34,646 nt of DNA from a virus, in the IMG/VR virus record IMGVR_UViG_3300006108_000004, positions 1 to 34,646 of that record. One strand, 5' to 3'. Below the pieces are notes generated by a model that did not search any database, was not told the origin of the DNA, and was given only the letters and a program-made list of their open reading frames with translations. A program made the translations under genes and the position numbers. This document shows positions 5,469-13,867 of this stretch, piece by piece; the stretch's first letter is position 1, and each line of letters opens with the position of its first letter.

Positions 5469-5857
5469 TTTTTTTTTTGCGCTTTATCAAACTTATCTTT
5501 GTCTGCCAAGAGCTTTGTCCGCTCTTTTTGAAAGTCCTCCCAAAGCGCCCCTAGTTCTGGTGGAGATTCGTAGATAAGGGCTTGTCTGAGGTCGTACTCT
5601 GCTTGCTCGAGTCTTTTCTTTCTGATGACGTTGTCAAGGGCAATGGCTTGAAGACTTTTGCCTTTAGGCGGATTTTTCTCAACTTCTTTAGCATGAGCGA
5701 TAGCCTTTTCTTGATGTTCAAAGAAAGAACCCAAACCATCAGCGATTTCTGTGATAACCCCAACTGCTTCCTTACCGACACTTTTAGCCTCTTTGTAGAG
5801 TGCTACTCCCGACTTTACCGCCCCCAATGCCATCATTGCTAGGGTAAACGGGTCCAT
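5372..5857 (-). CDS. Coiled-coil structural protein, 161 aa in frame 0; likely longer by frameshift
   Basis: Starts at ATG 5857 (MDPFTLAMMALGAVKSGVAL) with a short hydrophobic segment, then a long charged helical region (residues about 45-130: LRQALIYESPPELGALWEDF, then KERTKLLADKDKF). Frame 0 continues past the A10 tract for only 31 residues of unconvincing sequence (ELQFVLQSSWWCSR). A -1 shift at Lys129-Lys130 (A-AAA-AAG) replaces these with an amphipathic stretch and a TM helix, total 214 aa. The gene sits between the tail-collar/XhlA-like genes and the lysis genes. Function is unknown; a membrane-anchored coiled coil could aid DNA entry or lysis. Confidence 0.7.
   Translation of the reverse strand: MDPFTLAMMALGAVKSGVALYKEAKSVGKEAVGVITEIADGLGSFFEHQEKAIAHAKEVEKNPPKGKSLQAIALDNVIRKKRLEQAEYDLRQALIYESPPELGALWEDFQKERTKLLADKDKFDKAQKKKMQTKPEREQQELSDGIYELQFVLQSSWWCSR
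5468..5478 (-). other. Slippery A10-G tract (dnaX-type A-AAA-AAG)
   Basis: On the minus strand ten A are followed by G (A10 at 5478-5469, G at 5468). In frame 0 the codons are CAA AAA AAA AAG, so an A_AAA_AAG heptamer is in the exact phase of the E. coli dnaX frameshift site. The same run also allows RNA-polymerase slippage adding one A. No strong upstream Shine-Dalgarno-like stimulator is evident. Confidence 0.6.
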
Positions 5858-6084
5858 TATTTAAATGTAAGGTAATGAGATATGAACCCAACAAAGCTAG
5901 ACAGTCCTGAAATTACCATCATGCCAACCCAAAAACCACCTCTAGACTTGTCAGCCATAGAGATAAGTTTTTCAATAGAAGACTCAAGTTTGTCGATCTT
6001 CTTTTCCATCGAATCAAACTTTTTTTCGTAGTCCTCGACTTTCTGCCAAAGAACACCGTATTTGACAAGATCAATTTCACTCAT
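5857..6084 (-). CDS. XhlA-like coiled-coil/TM protein, 75 aa
   Basis: ATG 6084 makes an ATGA overlap with the tail-collar stop, so I prefer it to an upstream TTG (6102). Residues about 13-43 form a coiled coil (KVEDYEKKFDSMEKKIDKLE), and 52-72 a single TM helix (WVGMMVISGLSSFVGFISHY) with the tail KKS-free. This cytoplasmic-coil plus C-terminal anchor layout resembles haemolysin XhlA-type proteins that assist holins. Also plausible as a simple holin-associated protein. Confidence 0.6.
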   Translation of the reverse strand: MSEIDLVKYGVLWQKVEDYEKKFDSMEKKIDKLESSIEKLISMADKSRGGFWVGMMVISGLSSFVGFISHYLTFK

Positions 6085-6608
6085 GATTTCATTATGTAGC
6101 AAAGTGCGTAATAGTTTGGAGCGCTAGATCCTGAACCAAAAACTGTACCCGTAGCGTTTACGCTATAAGAGTTACCAGCGCCAATGATGAACGTATCTTC
6201 CAAATTAGGCGTTCCGTTTTGGCCATTACATAAATAATAACCTGAAGGAACAGAACCGATTGAGCCTGACCAAAGAATGATTGATCCGCTTGGAACGACA
6301 GTTCCTGAAGATGTAGAAGTCGGGATTCCGTATAAGTTGTCTAAAGTAAACAGTACGTTACTTGATGAATCAGCAACAACAAATTTATAAGAATACCCGC
6401 TATTGAGCCAAATTTCATTAGAAGAACGTCCGCTCGTACCCAAAACAATAGGATTTGAGTTAGCGACTGTTCCTGTGGAATCTGTGTAGGTAACTAAAGG
6501 AGTTGTCGATCCAGCTTGGTAAGTTGTGATCTGACCACCCGATAACGGAAGCCCGATGTTAGTAAAGAACTGTTGTCCGTTACCGATTGGTGATAGTAAG
6601 TAACTCAT
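6081..6608 (-). CDS. Tail-collar domain / receptor-binding tail protein, 175 aa
   Basis: The N-terminus (LLSPIGNGQQFFTNIGLPLS then GGQITTYQAGSTTPLVTYTD) is a virion-attachment module seen in many short tail fibres. The second half (residues about 105-145) carries a Phage_Collar signature: VPSGSIILWSGSIGSVPSGY, then YLCNGQNGTPNLEDTFIIGAG. A ribosome site AGGAAAA precedes ATG 6608. It lies downstream of the ejection-protein genes and is a candidate for the host-recognition tip. Confidence 0.8.
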   Translation of the reverse strand: MSYLLSPIGNGQQFFTNIGLPLSGGQITTYQAGSTTPLVTYTDSTGTVANSNPIVLGTSGRSSNEIWLNSGYSYKFVVADSSSNVLFTLDNLYGIPTSTSSGTVVPSGSIILWSGSIGSVPSGYYLCNGQNGTPNLEDTFIIGAGNSYSVNATGTVFGSGSSAPNYYALCYIMKS

Positions 6609-6610
6609 TT

Positions 6611-8686
6611 TTATTTTCCTAAGTCAGATAAGTTTCTAATTCCGGCAGTTGGAGACAATCTTCTTTGCGATAACTCATTTAGAACTTTTTGTTGTGCTTC
6701 AAGTGCTTGTTTTTCAGCCCTTCCTTTAAGCACATTTCTTAAAATAGTTCCACCAACACCAGTTTTGGCATTAATTGCTTGTTCAGCTGCGCTTGCACCC
6801 AAGTTGGAAATTGTTTCTTTTGCAGCATTGAGAGCGTTTTTTTCACGCAACAATTCAGTATTTGAAGTGTTAACGTGATGAACGCCTTTGGTATGTTCAC
6901 TTAAATTAGCCACATCTGCCAAGTCTTGCAAATCTCTAGTTACTTCGTTACCAAACATTGTTGGTAAATTAGAAGCGTGTTGGTGATAAATTTGTTTATT
7001 CAGATTAGCCTGACTAACTGTTCCTTTTTCATTTCTGATTCCTGAATTTAATTTAAACTCGTCAATTTTTAATTTATTGAGAGCTTGATGTTCAGCAGAA
7101 TCACGACCAACAATGTTCAACATTCTTTCAATGTTTAATGCCGGTGTCTTTGCAGAATAATGTGTCGCTACAAAATTATTAGCAGCTGGGTGCGGTATTC
7201 CAGCCAAAACTTCGTCAGGTGTTCTTGTGTCAGCAATAGCAGCAGCATAAGCGGGTATTTTTTCTTTTGCTTTTAAATCTACTACTTCTTTTCGAGCAGC
7301 ATCGTACAAAGGCTTATATTGAGCAAATTCATCTTTAATAGGTACTTGCTCTAACTTTTCTCTAATAATTGATGCTGCCTGTCTTTTTAACGGATCAGAA
7401 TTTGTTCTGGCAATAGTTGCTGTATCAGTCCTTAGATTTTCGTATTCTTGAGGAGTTAAATTACCTTTTCCAAGCAATTCATCCAAGTCTGATTGCAACT
7501 CAGCGGGTACATATTTAAGTTTACCCTTTTCTTTTAAACCATTTTGAATGTTTAATTGTAAAGCGCCCACATCAATCGGAGACTGTGATTCACCAGCAGC
7601 CTTATTTGCAATATCATAAGCCTGTGCAATTCTTGCTTGATGAGCGTCATAATCCGCTTTCATCTTATCAAGAGGCATTGATGCTAATCTTACAGGATCA
7701 TTTTCAAACACATCAGGAGAGATCTTTTCTTTGATTTGATTAAACCCCTCAATTAATTTAGGATCACGTTCTTCAAATCTTGCTTGTAAATTTGGGTCTT
7801 TTAAACGATCATTTTTTTCTTGTGACAATAATGTAGGATCACCTAATACTTCAGCTTCAGTTGGCAACATACCAAACTTAGCAAACTTAGTGTGTACTTT
7901 TATTGCTTCAACGTCTTTTGGTGATAATTGTGCAGGGTCAACATTAGACAATGCTTCTTGAATGTGTGGAGGAGCTTCAGCTAAAACCGCTCTGGCTTCA
8001 ACTGGAGTTGTTGTAGCAGCTGCCCCAGCACTTTGCAAAGTAGGTGTAATGCTTGGAATTTCTGTTGGTTTCCCAACTTTTTCAATTCTTACTTTAGGAA
8101 TACCGCCCTTTAATTGACCTATTGCTGGTTGAGCCAACGGGGCAAATGCTTGCAACTCAGGAACAGGGCCAACGCTACTTGCTAAGTTTCCAATAGCTTC
8201 ATTTACGGCTTTGCCGGGTTCTGATCTAGGCTGATAAGTAAGCGCTTGTTGAATGTTAGATGCAACATTTTTACCCTTTTCAATAGCTTCTTGACTACCA
8301 AATTTAGGGCTTATCATGGTGTTTAAAGCACCAAACGCAGCACCTACTGGAGCAGCTATGCTTCCGCTTATTGCACTTAAGACTGGTTCTACAACGCCAC
8401 CAATCTTGCTCATTAAATAATCTTCAGCCTTCTTGCGATCTTCAAGATGCTTCATTATCAAGTGATGAACTGGACTTGATTCACTCTTAGATTCTTCAGA
8501 AGTTTTAGTGGGTTCTTCAACCCTAATTGATTCAATATTAGGATGACTTTCGTAATCTGTGTATTGCAGATTAGGATTTTTACCGTACATTGAACTTTTT
8601 TTAGTTTCAATATCTGGTATTGCATTAACATTTGCCGATGGCAAGCTAATAGCAGTTATGTTGGGATCATTTTCATAATCTCTCAT
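6611..8686 (-). CDS. Large internal virion / DNA-ejection protein candidate, 691 aa
   Basis: No catalytic motif is recognised. The N-terminus is acidic and contains a tandem motif, DYENDPNITAI (residues 3-13) and DYESHPNIESI (44-54). A Gly/Ala-rich hydrophobic segment (about 97-125, VLSAISGSIAAPVGAAFGAL) is followed by a long, mostly helical, charged body. By size and place (third of three proteins after the hub) it corresponds to P22 gp16-type ejection proteins, whose amphipathic parts cross the host envelope. This assignment is positional inference. The start overlaps the preceding gene by 4 bases. Confidence 0.6.
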   Translation of the reverse strand: MRDYENDPNITAISLPSANVNAIPDIETKKSSMYGKNPNLQYTDYESHPNIESIRVEEPTKTSEESKSESSPVHHLIMKHLEDRKKAEDYLMSKIGGVVEPVLSAISGSIAAPVGAAFGALNTMISPKFGSQEAIEKGKNVASNIQQALTYQPRSEPGKAVNEAIGNLASSVGPVPELQAFAPLAQPAIGQLKGGIPKVRIEKVGKPTEIPSITPTLQSAGAAATTTPVEARAVLAEAPPHIQEALSNVDPAQLSPKDVEAIKVHTKFAKFGMLPTEAEVLGDPTLLSQEKNDRLKDPNLQARFEERDPKLIEGFNQIKEKISPDVFENDPVRLASMPLDKMKADYDAHQARIAQAYDIANKAAGESQSPIDVGALQLNIQNGLKEKGKLKYVPAELQSDLDELLGKGNLTPQEYENLRTDTATIARTNSDPLKRQAASIIREKLEQVPIKDEFAQYKPLYDAARKEVVDLKAKEKIPAYAAAIADTRTPDEVLAGIPHPAANNFVATHYSAKTPALNIERMLNIVGRDSAEHQALNKLKIDEFKLNSGIRNEKGTVSQANLNKQIYHQHASNLPTMFGNEVTRDLQDLADVANLSEHTKGVHHVNTSNTELLREKNALNAAKETISNLGASAAEQAINAKTGVGGTILRNVLKGRAEKQALEAQQKVLNELSQRRLSPTAGIRNLSDLGK

Positions 8687-10074
8687 TTATAGTCACCATT
8701 TTCTAGGCGCATTAAATTAGCTTGCTTTTTACGCAAGGTCACAACATCATCTTTAGTTAATCCTGCGTTTATTTCACGAATCATCTCATCTTTTTGCTTT
8801 TGAGGCAAATTAGATTCATTAATGTTTTGATACATTAATAATCTTGGATCGTAATTGTTAATCCAAGCATCTCTAAATTTAGTAGCATTGATGTTACCGT
8901 TGTAATCACCACGTTTACCAACGTAATTCTTTAGCCCTTGCTCAAATTTAATTGCGCCTGTTGCATCTGCTTTTGCCCTGTTGATAATGTCTCTTAATGC
9001 TTTTTCAGTAATATCTGCGCTACCTGAAGCGACTTCGGTTGTATGTCTTGATGCGTCAGTAGAAGTGCCCATTGTCATTGCGTTATCTAATTGCATACGA
9101 GCAATATTTTTAAGCAATTCATCATAATCAGCATCGCCTTTAATCCATTTCCCAGCACTTCTAAGAGCCTGACCGGGGGCGCTTCCAGCTGCTTTGTCAG
9201 CATATTGCTCAACTTTGCGAATGGTTTGCAAAGATTCCTGCGATTGTTTTGCAGCTCCAGCGCTTAAATCTTTTAACGCTTGCCCTTTTGTATAAGATGC
9301 TTTTTGTTGCTCATTAAGTTGAGGAATCTGAACGCCCGGTGGAATAGACATTTGTGGGTCTTCTTGAACCAATACAGGCATTTGACCTTGTGGTTGACCT
9401 TGCATTTGTCCTTGTGGTTGCGCTTGTGGTTGTACTTGAGGCTGTCCTTGTGGCTGAACTTGCTGTTGGCCTCCAACAGGAGTAATTTGCATGGTAGTTG
9501 GGTTAACAAAGTAACTAACACCGTTAATCTGCTGAACAGATGGTGTCATTAGATTTTGTCTGTTAGTTGCGCCCAACTGAGCTCTTTGTGTATTTTCTAA
9601 AGTTTGTCTAACATATGGCAAACCTTCTTTAGGGTCTTGCGCAGCATTTATTAATTTAGCAAATTCTTTTTCAGCAATATGCTTTGGCATACCTTGGTCA
9701 ATCAAACGATCTCTTTGATCTGCGACATGAGAAATAAATCCATTAACATCGCCTTCTCTCATTGACTTGCTTTGAAGCATACCAGTCATTGCATCATTTA
9801 ATTCATTAGCGTATTTTTTTCTTAATTCGTAAACTTCACCACCAGCTTTAGCAATTCCAGCTTCAATTTCGGGTTGTTGAAGTTCTCTTTGTTTTTGTAA
9901 TGCAAGATTACTTGTCTCAACTTTGTTTTGTGCTTCTTGTAGAGCCAATGGGTTGATTTGTTGAGCTTGCTGATAATTTTGAATTCCAGACGCAGTATTC
10001 ACCAAGTCCGCTAAACTTTGAGCTTTCGGAGCTGGTTGATTTAAAAATGAAGTGTCTACTGTGTAATTTGGCAT
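8683..10074 (-). CDS. Internal virion / DNA-ejection protein candidate, 463 aa
   Basis: The start is set at ATG 10074 (MPNYTVDTSFLNQPAP) because AGGA lies just upstream; an earlier in-frame start (10122) would overlap the previous gene. The protein is helical and Gln/Ala-rich, with a low-complexity linker at about residues 202-232 made of QPQ/QPQGQM repeats separating two helical parts. No enzyme motif. It lies between the 387-aa and 691-aa proteins, matching the gp7/gp20/gp16 trio of P22-like phages. Confidence 0.6.
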   Translation of the reverse strand: MPNYTVDTSFLNQPAPKAQSLADLVNTASGIQNYQQAQQINPLALQEAQNKVETSNLALQKQRELQQPEIEAGIAKAGGEVYELRKKYANELNDAMTGMLQSKSMREGDVNGFISHVADQRDRLIDQGMPKHIAEKEFAKLINAAQDPKEGLPYVRQTLENTQRAQLGATNRQNLMTPSVQQINGVSYFVNPTTMQITPVGGQQQVQPQGQPQVQPQAQPQGQMQGQPQGQMPVLVQEDPQMSIPPGVQIPQLNEQQKASYTKGQALKDLSAGAAKQSQESLQTIRKVEQYADKAAGSAPGQALRSAGKWIKGDADYDELLKNIARMQLDNAMTMGTSTDASRHTTEVASGSADITEKALRDIINRAKADATGAIKFEQGLKNYVGKRGDYNGNINATKFRDAWINNYDPRLLMYQNINESNLPQKQKDEMIREINAGLTKDDVVTLRKKQANLMRLENGDYK

Positions 10075-10102
10075 TTTTTTTCCTAAAATTTTGAATAATT
10101 TT

Positions 10103-11266
10103 TTATCCAAATAAACTTCCAATTAAACTGCCAACTGAAGAAGCAGCAGAAGTTATAGCACCAATTACTCCACCACCACTTGCATTTGATGTAACAGCAT
10201 TGGCAAGATTTGTTGCATTATTAATAGCACTATTTATGCCACCCGTTGAAGACCCTCCGGTGCTAGTTGCTCCACCAGTTGCATTGACTGTGATGTTTGG
10301 ATTACTTTTAGACAATAGTGTAGCCAATGTATTGTTATTGGCCACTTGATTAAGAGCGTTTGAGTACACATTCGCAGCGTTTGTTGTACCAGCCCCGGCA
10401 GCCTGAGCAGCCGTGAGACCAAGTTGAGCTCCTTGCTGGGCAGCGCCTGTGCTGATATTCGCTGTGTTTGTTCCAAGTCCAGAAACAAGATTTGACTGAC
10501 CAGTCAGGGCATTGTTTCCTACTCCTGCTATTCCAGACAAAGTATTGTAAATGTTTGTTCTTTGCGCTTGAGCGTTATTAAAAGCGTTCTGATAAGCGTT
10601 TCCTGCGTAATTCTGAGCGTAATTCTGTAACCCTTGAAGTGCGTTACCACCAACCAACCCGCCCAAAGCGTTCTGTTGATTTTGAACCTGACCAAGACCT
10701 TGCTGAAGCTGAAATTGATAATTAGGAGCTAATTGAGAATTTAAGTCTGCATTTGTGAATTGACTAGAAAGATAAGGTAAATTCTTTTGTAATGCTGTAG
10801 CGCCTTGTTGACCAGCCTGAATATAAGGAGAATACTGAGCCTCTTGTAATCCGTAGGCACTTTGTAAATTCCCAATATTTTGCTGGGCATTTGTACCAAT
10901 ATTTTGAGCAACATTTGTAGCAGCGTTTGCTATGTTATTAGCAGACCCTGTGATTGCGTTACCTAAATAAGCAGCGCCACCCACGTTTGCCAAGCTCTGA
11001 GTGCCTAAAGCGCCACCTAAAGCGTTATTAATACTATTGACACTTGAACCTAGTCCTGTAGCCAAATTAGCTAGAGTATTGGTGTTGTCTGTGGTAATTC
11101 CGTTTAAATTGACAGGATTAGCCGTTCCAACTGTGGAAGACGTAGTACCGTCACCAAAATTTAGATTTCCAGACTGATCGACTGAAAAGCCTTGACTGAC
11201 GTTACCTATCAATGATCCGTCTGTTGTGTCGTAAATATCGCCATTAGCGTCTGTTTGATATGCCAT
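10103..11266 (-). CDS. DNA-transfer/ejection-like protein, 387 aa
   Basis: A low-complexity Asn/Gly/Ala-rich protein. The centre (residues about 130-250) has the pattern AQYSPYIQAGQQGATALQKN, then FTNADLNSQLAPNYQFQLQQ, NALGGLVGGNALQGLQNYAQ, and QRTNIYNTLSGIAGVGNNAL. This is shared with phage proteins commonly annotated as DNA transfer or tail/injection proteins. The C-terminus is Gly/Ser/Ala-rich (GGGVIGAITSAASSVGSLIG), suitable for membrane interaction. GAGGT precedes ATG 11266. It is the first of three presumed ejection proteins. Confidence 0.7.
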   Translation of the reverse strand: MAYQTDANGDIYDTTDGSLIGNVSQGFSVDQSGNLNFGDGTTSSTVGTANPVNLNGITTDNTNTLANLATGLGSSVNSINNALGGALGTQSLANVGGAAYLGNAITGSANNIANAATNVAQNIGTNAQQNIGNLQSAYGLQEAQYSPYIQAGQQGATALQKNLPYLSSQFTNADLNSQLAPNYQFQLQQGLGQVQNQQNALGGLVGGNALQGLQNYAQNYAGNAYQNAFNNAQAQRTNIYNTLSGIAGVGNNALTGQSNLVSGLGTNTANISTGAAQQGAQLGLTAAQAAGAGTTNAANVYSNALNQVANNNTLATLLSKSNPNITVNATGGATSTGGSSTGGINSAINNATNLANAVTSNASGGGVIGAITSAASSVGSLIGSLFG

Positions 11267-11273
11267 TTTTACC

Positions 11274-11507
11274 TCATTGATTGTAGTAAGGCACTTTAAA
11301 AGGCTTACCGTTCACAGTCACATTGATAAAGCCCACAGGAGAAGCTGGAAGTTTCCCCGACCCCTGAGTGGCTGTAGTCGAACTGCTGAAATTTAACAAG
11401 TTTATAAAGAACTGTTGCCATGCCCGTGTCGGTCTTTTAGTGGTTGCGTCTAAAAACTCCGACTGCGGATACGGATTATTCTGAGTTGAGCCAAAAATGT
11501 TGTTCAT
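11274..11507 (-). CDS. Small virion-associated protein, 77 aa
   Basis: Starts in a TAATG junction with the hub stop. It ends in SPVGFINVTVNGKPFKVPYY, a short C-terminal motif I have seen in small proteins next to phage connector genes. Upstream is a low-complexity part (NFSSSTTATQGSGKLPAS). Likely a minor structural component of the tail/neck; no biochemical role known. Confidence 0.6.
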   Translation of the reverse strand: MNNIFGSTQNNPYPQSEFLDATTKRPTRAWQQFFINLLNFSSSTTATQGSGKLPASPVGFINVTVNGKPFKVPYYNQ

Positions 11508-13687
11508 TAATTATCCCCCGAACTTGCTTTTAAATTCGCAGAAATAATCACAGCATTGACAGGATCGGTCACAACGACCTCAAACACTCTGTCTCTGCCC
11601 CAACCCAAACGTCTCCAACGAGCTCTGTTGTAATACTTACCAATCGCACCAATTCCAGTCCAATGCTCGTTTGACCAAGTTGCGCCACCGTCATTTGACC
11701 ATCTAAGCATCGCTTGGGGATTTACCCCCGCAGGAGCGACATACGAGCCTCCAGCGACCGCATACCCTGCTATAGCGATTCCTGCCGTTGCGTTTGTGTT
11801 TTGTCTTTTCAAAACCCCGGGAACACCGACACCCGGCTGAAACTGAATCTGAAGTTCATCAAAAAACTGTCTTTGCAGATCAGTCGTGATGTGAGGAGTC
11901 CTTCTAACCCGTCTAATTTCTTGTCCGTCATCCGTGTAATTAGATGGGTCTAACTCGTAGATTTTACCGTTTTGCCAGTCTCCGACAAGCACTATTCCTT
12001 GGAATTGTGTAGCGCAATTGCCTCTGTGCCTGTGATAGACGTTCTGATTGTCAACCCAAAGCCATTTGTGCCACAAACCAGTTGCAGCATCAAAAGACCA
12101 AGTTAAGTCTAAAGTCGGGAAAGATACAACGTAACACTCGTGACCTTCTAATTGATAAGTCCAAGCAACCGCATCCCCAATGTATTTATTTACTAAAGTC
12201 TGCTCAACAGCGTGAGTTGAGATTCTCTGAGGGGTATACCCGTTCATCATGACGATCTCGCCCTGACCCCGTTGATTTCTAGCCACATAAGCAAAAGAAT
12301 CGCCTAGTCTAGAAACTGAGAATTTGGCCACGATACCGTGCTGGGTGTTAGTCCCGGGTATTCTTTGGAAAGGAAAAGGGAACGTACCCACATCCACCCA
12401 AACCTCAGAAGAAGCCTCACCGAGCAAATATATCTCTCTGTGGTCAACAATAATCGAGACTAGGTTATCAGGCGCACCGTCTTTTGAAGCGAATGATAAA
12501 TAAGTCGAGATAGGAGATAAAGCGTTTGTAGCCCCAAATTCCTGACTTCCGGGATTGTTATAGACAAAGTAGTTGTCCACAATATCCACGATATCCGCCC
12601 CCGGGAAAGCACCGTCTGAGCTTGGGATTACCGAGAAATCAAGAGCGTATAAAGTCTCTGAGCTAACAGTCTGTGAGCCTGAAACTGTATAAGTTCCTGT
12701 TCCTCCTGTACCCGATCCGAAAGTTAAATCTAATACAAGTCCCGTTCCAGCTCCGCTAGTCGTTGTCGTAACTGGGCTGACAGGAGTCGAAGTATATGAT
12801 CCGCTTGAAGTCTGCGTAATGGTCGTTACAGCGCCCGAAGACACGCCAGTCACTAAATAGGTTGCTGGTTGGGAATAAACGCCTCCTACGACCGTTACCG
12901 TGTCATTTACAGCGTATCCTGTACCGCCTGAACCTGAGTGAACTGCGCCAGAGAGGACAATCCCTGAACCGAGAGCAGTTATCACCGTGTTTGAAGTGAC
13001 TGTCGAGCCTTGAACAGTCTGGCCAACGTAAAGCGTACCAGAGCTTACCGCAGTTACCGTTAGAGTTCCTGACCCTAAAGAGCCCGTCACAATCGCACCT
13101 GAGTTGGCTGTGTTCATTTTCTCAAACGATACAGTCTGAGAGATATTGACAGTCCAAGTCGTACCGCTTCCGCTGACAATAACGGTCTCTGGCGTGACAC
13201 CGATTCCGAATACTTGCTGACCAATAGCCACCGCCCCTGTTGTCAGATTAGAAACAGATAGCGTTGTGCCGGAGATTGATCCTGAAAACGTAGCCGTACT
13301 AGGATTAGAAATGCGCCATGTGTAACGATGCGATCCGTCCACAATATAGACGTTCACTCCGTTATCAGAGATGCCGACTCGTCCTGTGGTGGTTAACAGT
13401 TGACCAACAAGTGAGGGCGTGAAATTAGAGGATAAGACGTAAACGTAAGGCCCAACAACGGCCATACATTGAGAACCACCTGAGAGAGTTCTAAGCCCTC
13501 TAACTTCTTGTTGATTTTGGGAGACGATCTTTGTCGTAAGTCCGGGAGTCGGATAGAGCGCAACTACACCTCGCTCACCTTGTGCTTTAGTCGGATCAAC
13601 TTCAGGTCTCCAGTTGATACATTCTTGAGCATCTTGGTAGATTGATGGTGCTTGATAAGCAGCTCCGACAAAGCCAAAATCGGCCAT
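11507..13687 (-). CDS. P22 gp10-like tail hub / packaged-DNA stabilisation protein, with inserted repeats
   Basis: 726 aa. The N-terminus FVGAAYQAPSIYQDAQECIN and LYPTPGL match P22 gp10-family hub proteins that close the portal after packaging. The later half (GEASSEVWVDVGTFPFPFQR, YVARNQRGQGEIVMMNGYTP, GHECYVVSFP) has the beta-propeller-like pattern of that family. Residues about 134-347 are an insertion of Gly/Ser/Thr-rich beta modules, which explains the large size (P22 gp10 is about 470 aa). One module is split by a different repeat (SGGTGYAVNDTVTVVGG). It follows the small 59-aa membrane protein closely. Confidence 0.85.
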   Translation of the reverse strand: MADFGFVGAAYQAPSIYQDAQECINWRPEVDPTKAQGERGVVALYPTPGLTTKIVSQNQQEVRGLRTLSGGSQCMAVVGPYVYVLSSNFTPSLVGQLLTTTGRVGISDNGVNVYIVDGSHRYTWRISNPSTATFSGSISGTTLSVSNLTTGAVAIGQQVFGIGVTPETVIVSGSGTTWTVNISQTVSFEKMNTANSGAIVTGSLGSGTLTVTAVSSGTLYVGQTVQGSTVTSNTVITALGSGIVLSGAVHSGSGGTGYAVNDTVTVVGGVYSQPATYLVTGVSSGAVTTITQTSSGSYTSTPVSPVTTTTSGAGTGLVLDLTFGSGTGGTGTYTVSGSQTVSSETLYALDFSVIPSSDGAFPGADIVDIVDNYFVYNNPGSQEFGATNALSPISTYLSFASKDGAPDNLVSIIVDHREIYLLGEASSEVWVDVGTFPFPFQRIPGTNTQHGIVAKFSVSRLGDSFAYVARNQRGQGEIVMMNGYTPQRISTHAVEQTLVNKYIGDAVAWTYQLEGHECYVVSFPTLDLTWSFDAATGLWHKWLWVDNQNVYHRHRGNCATQFQGIVLVGDWQNGKIYELDPSNYTDDGQEIRRVRRTPHITTDLQRQFFDELQIQFQPGVGVPGVLKRQNTNATAGIAIAGYAVAGGSYVAPAGVNPQAMLRWSNDGGATWSNEHWTGIGAIGKYYNRARWRRLGWGRDRVFEVVVTDPVNAVIISANLKASSGDN

Positions 13688-13867
13688 TTAGACGCCTTCC
13701 AAAAATTTAAGAAGAACTACGACAACTGAAATAGTCACACCAGCAATCATTTGATGGACTGGGGTTAGTGGGAATTCCATTACAAAACCTTGGAGTACGG
13801 ATAAAACCGCAACGACCAAAGCCCATTGAACTGACTTTGTTTTTAAAAGTGTAATTAATTTTTCCAT
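13688..13867 (-). CDS. Two-TM small membrane protein, holin-like, 59 aa
   Basis: Encodes MEKLITLLKTKSVQWALVVA and continues with two hydrophobic helices, about residues 13-30 and 39-55 (MIAGVTISVVVVLLKFLEGV). ATG 13867 shares a TAATG junction with the upstream fibre stop, and TAA lies next to the hub start, so it exactly fills the gap. Size and topology fit a small class II holin, but it lies far from the endolysin. It may instead be a virion-region membrane protein. Confidence 0.7.
   Translation of the reverse strand: MEKLITLLKTKSVQWALVVAVLSVLQGFVMEFPLTPVHQMIAGVTISVVVVLLKFLEGV

Noticed and set aside
9280-9552. Plus-strand 90-codon frame rich in Leu/Trp/Arg
   Set aside because: It is the antisense of the QPQ-rich linker of the 463-aa protein; low-complexity coding DNA produces long open antisense frames.
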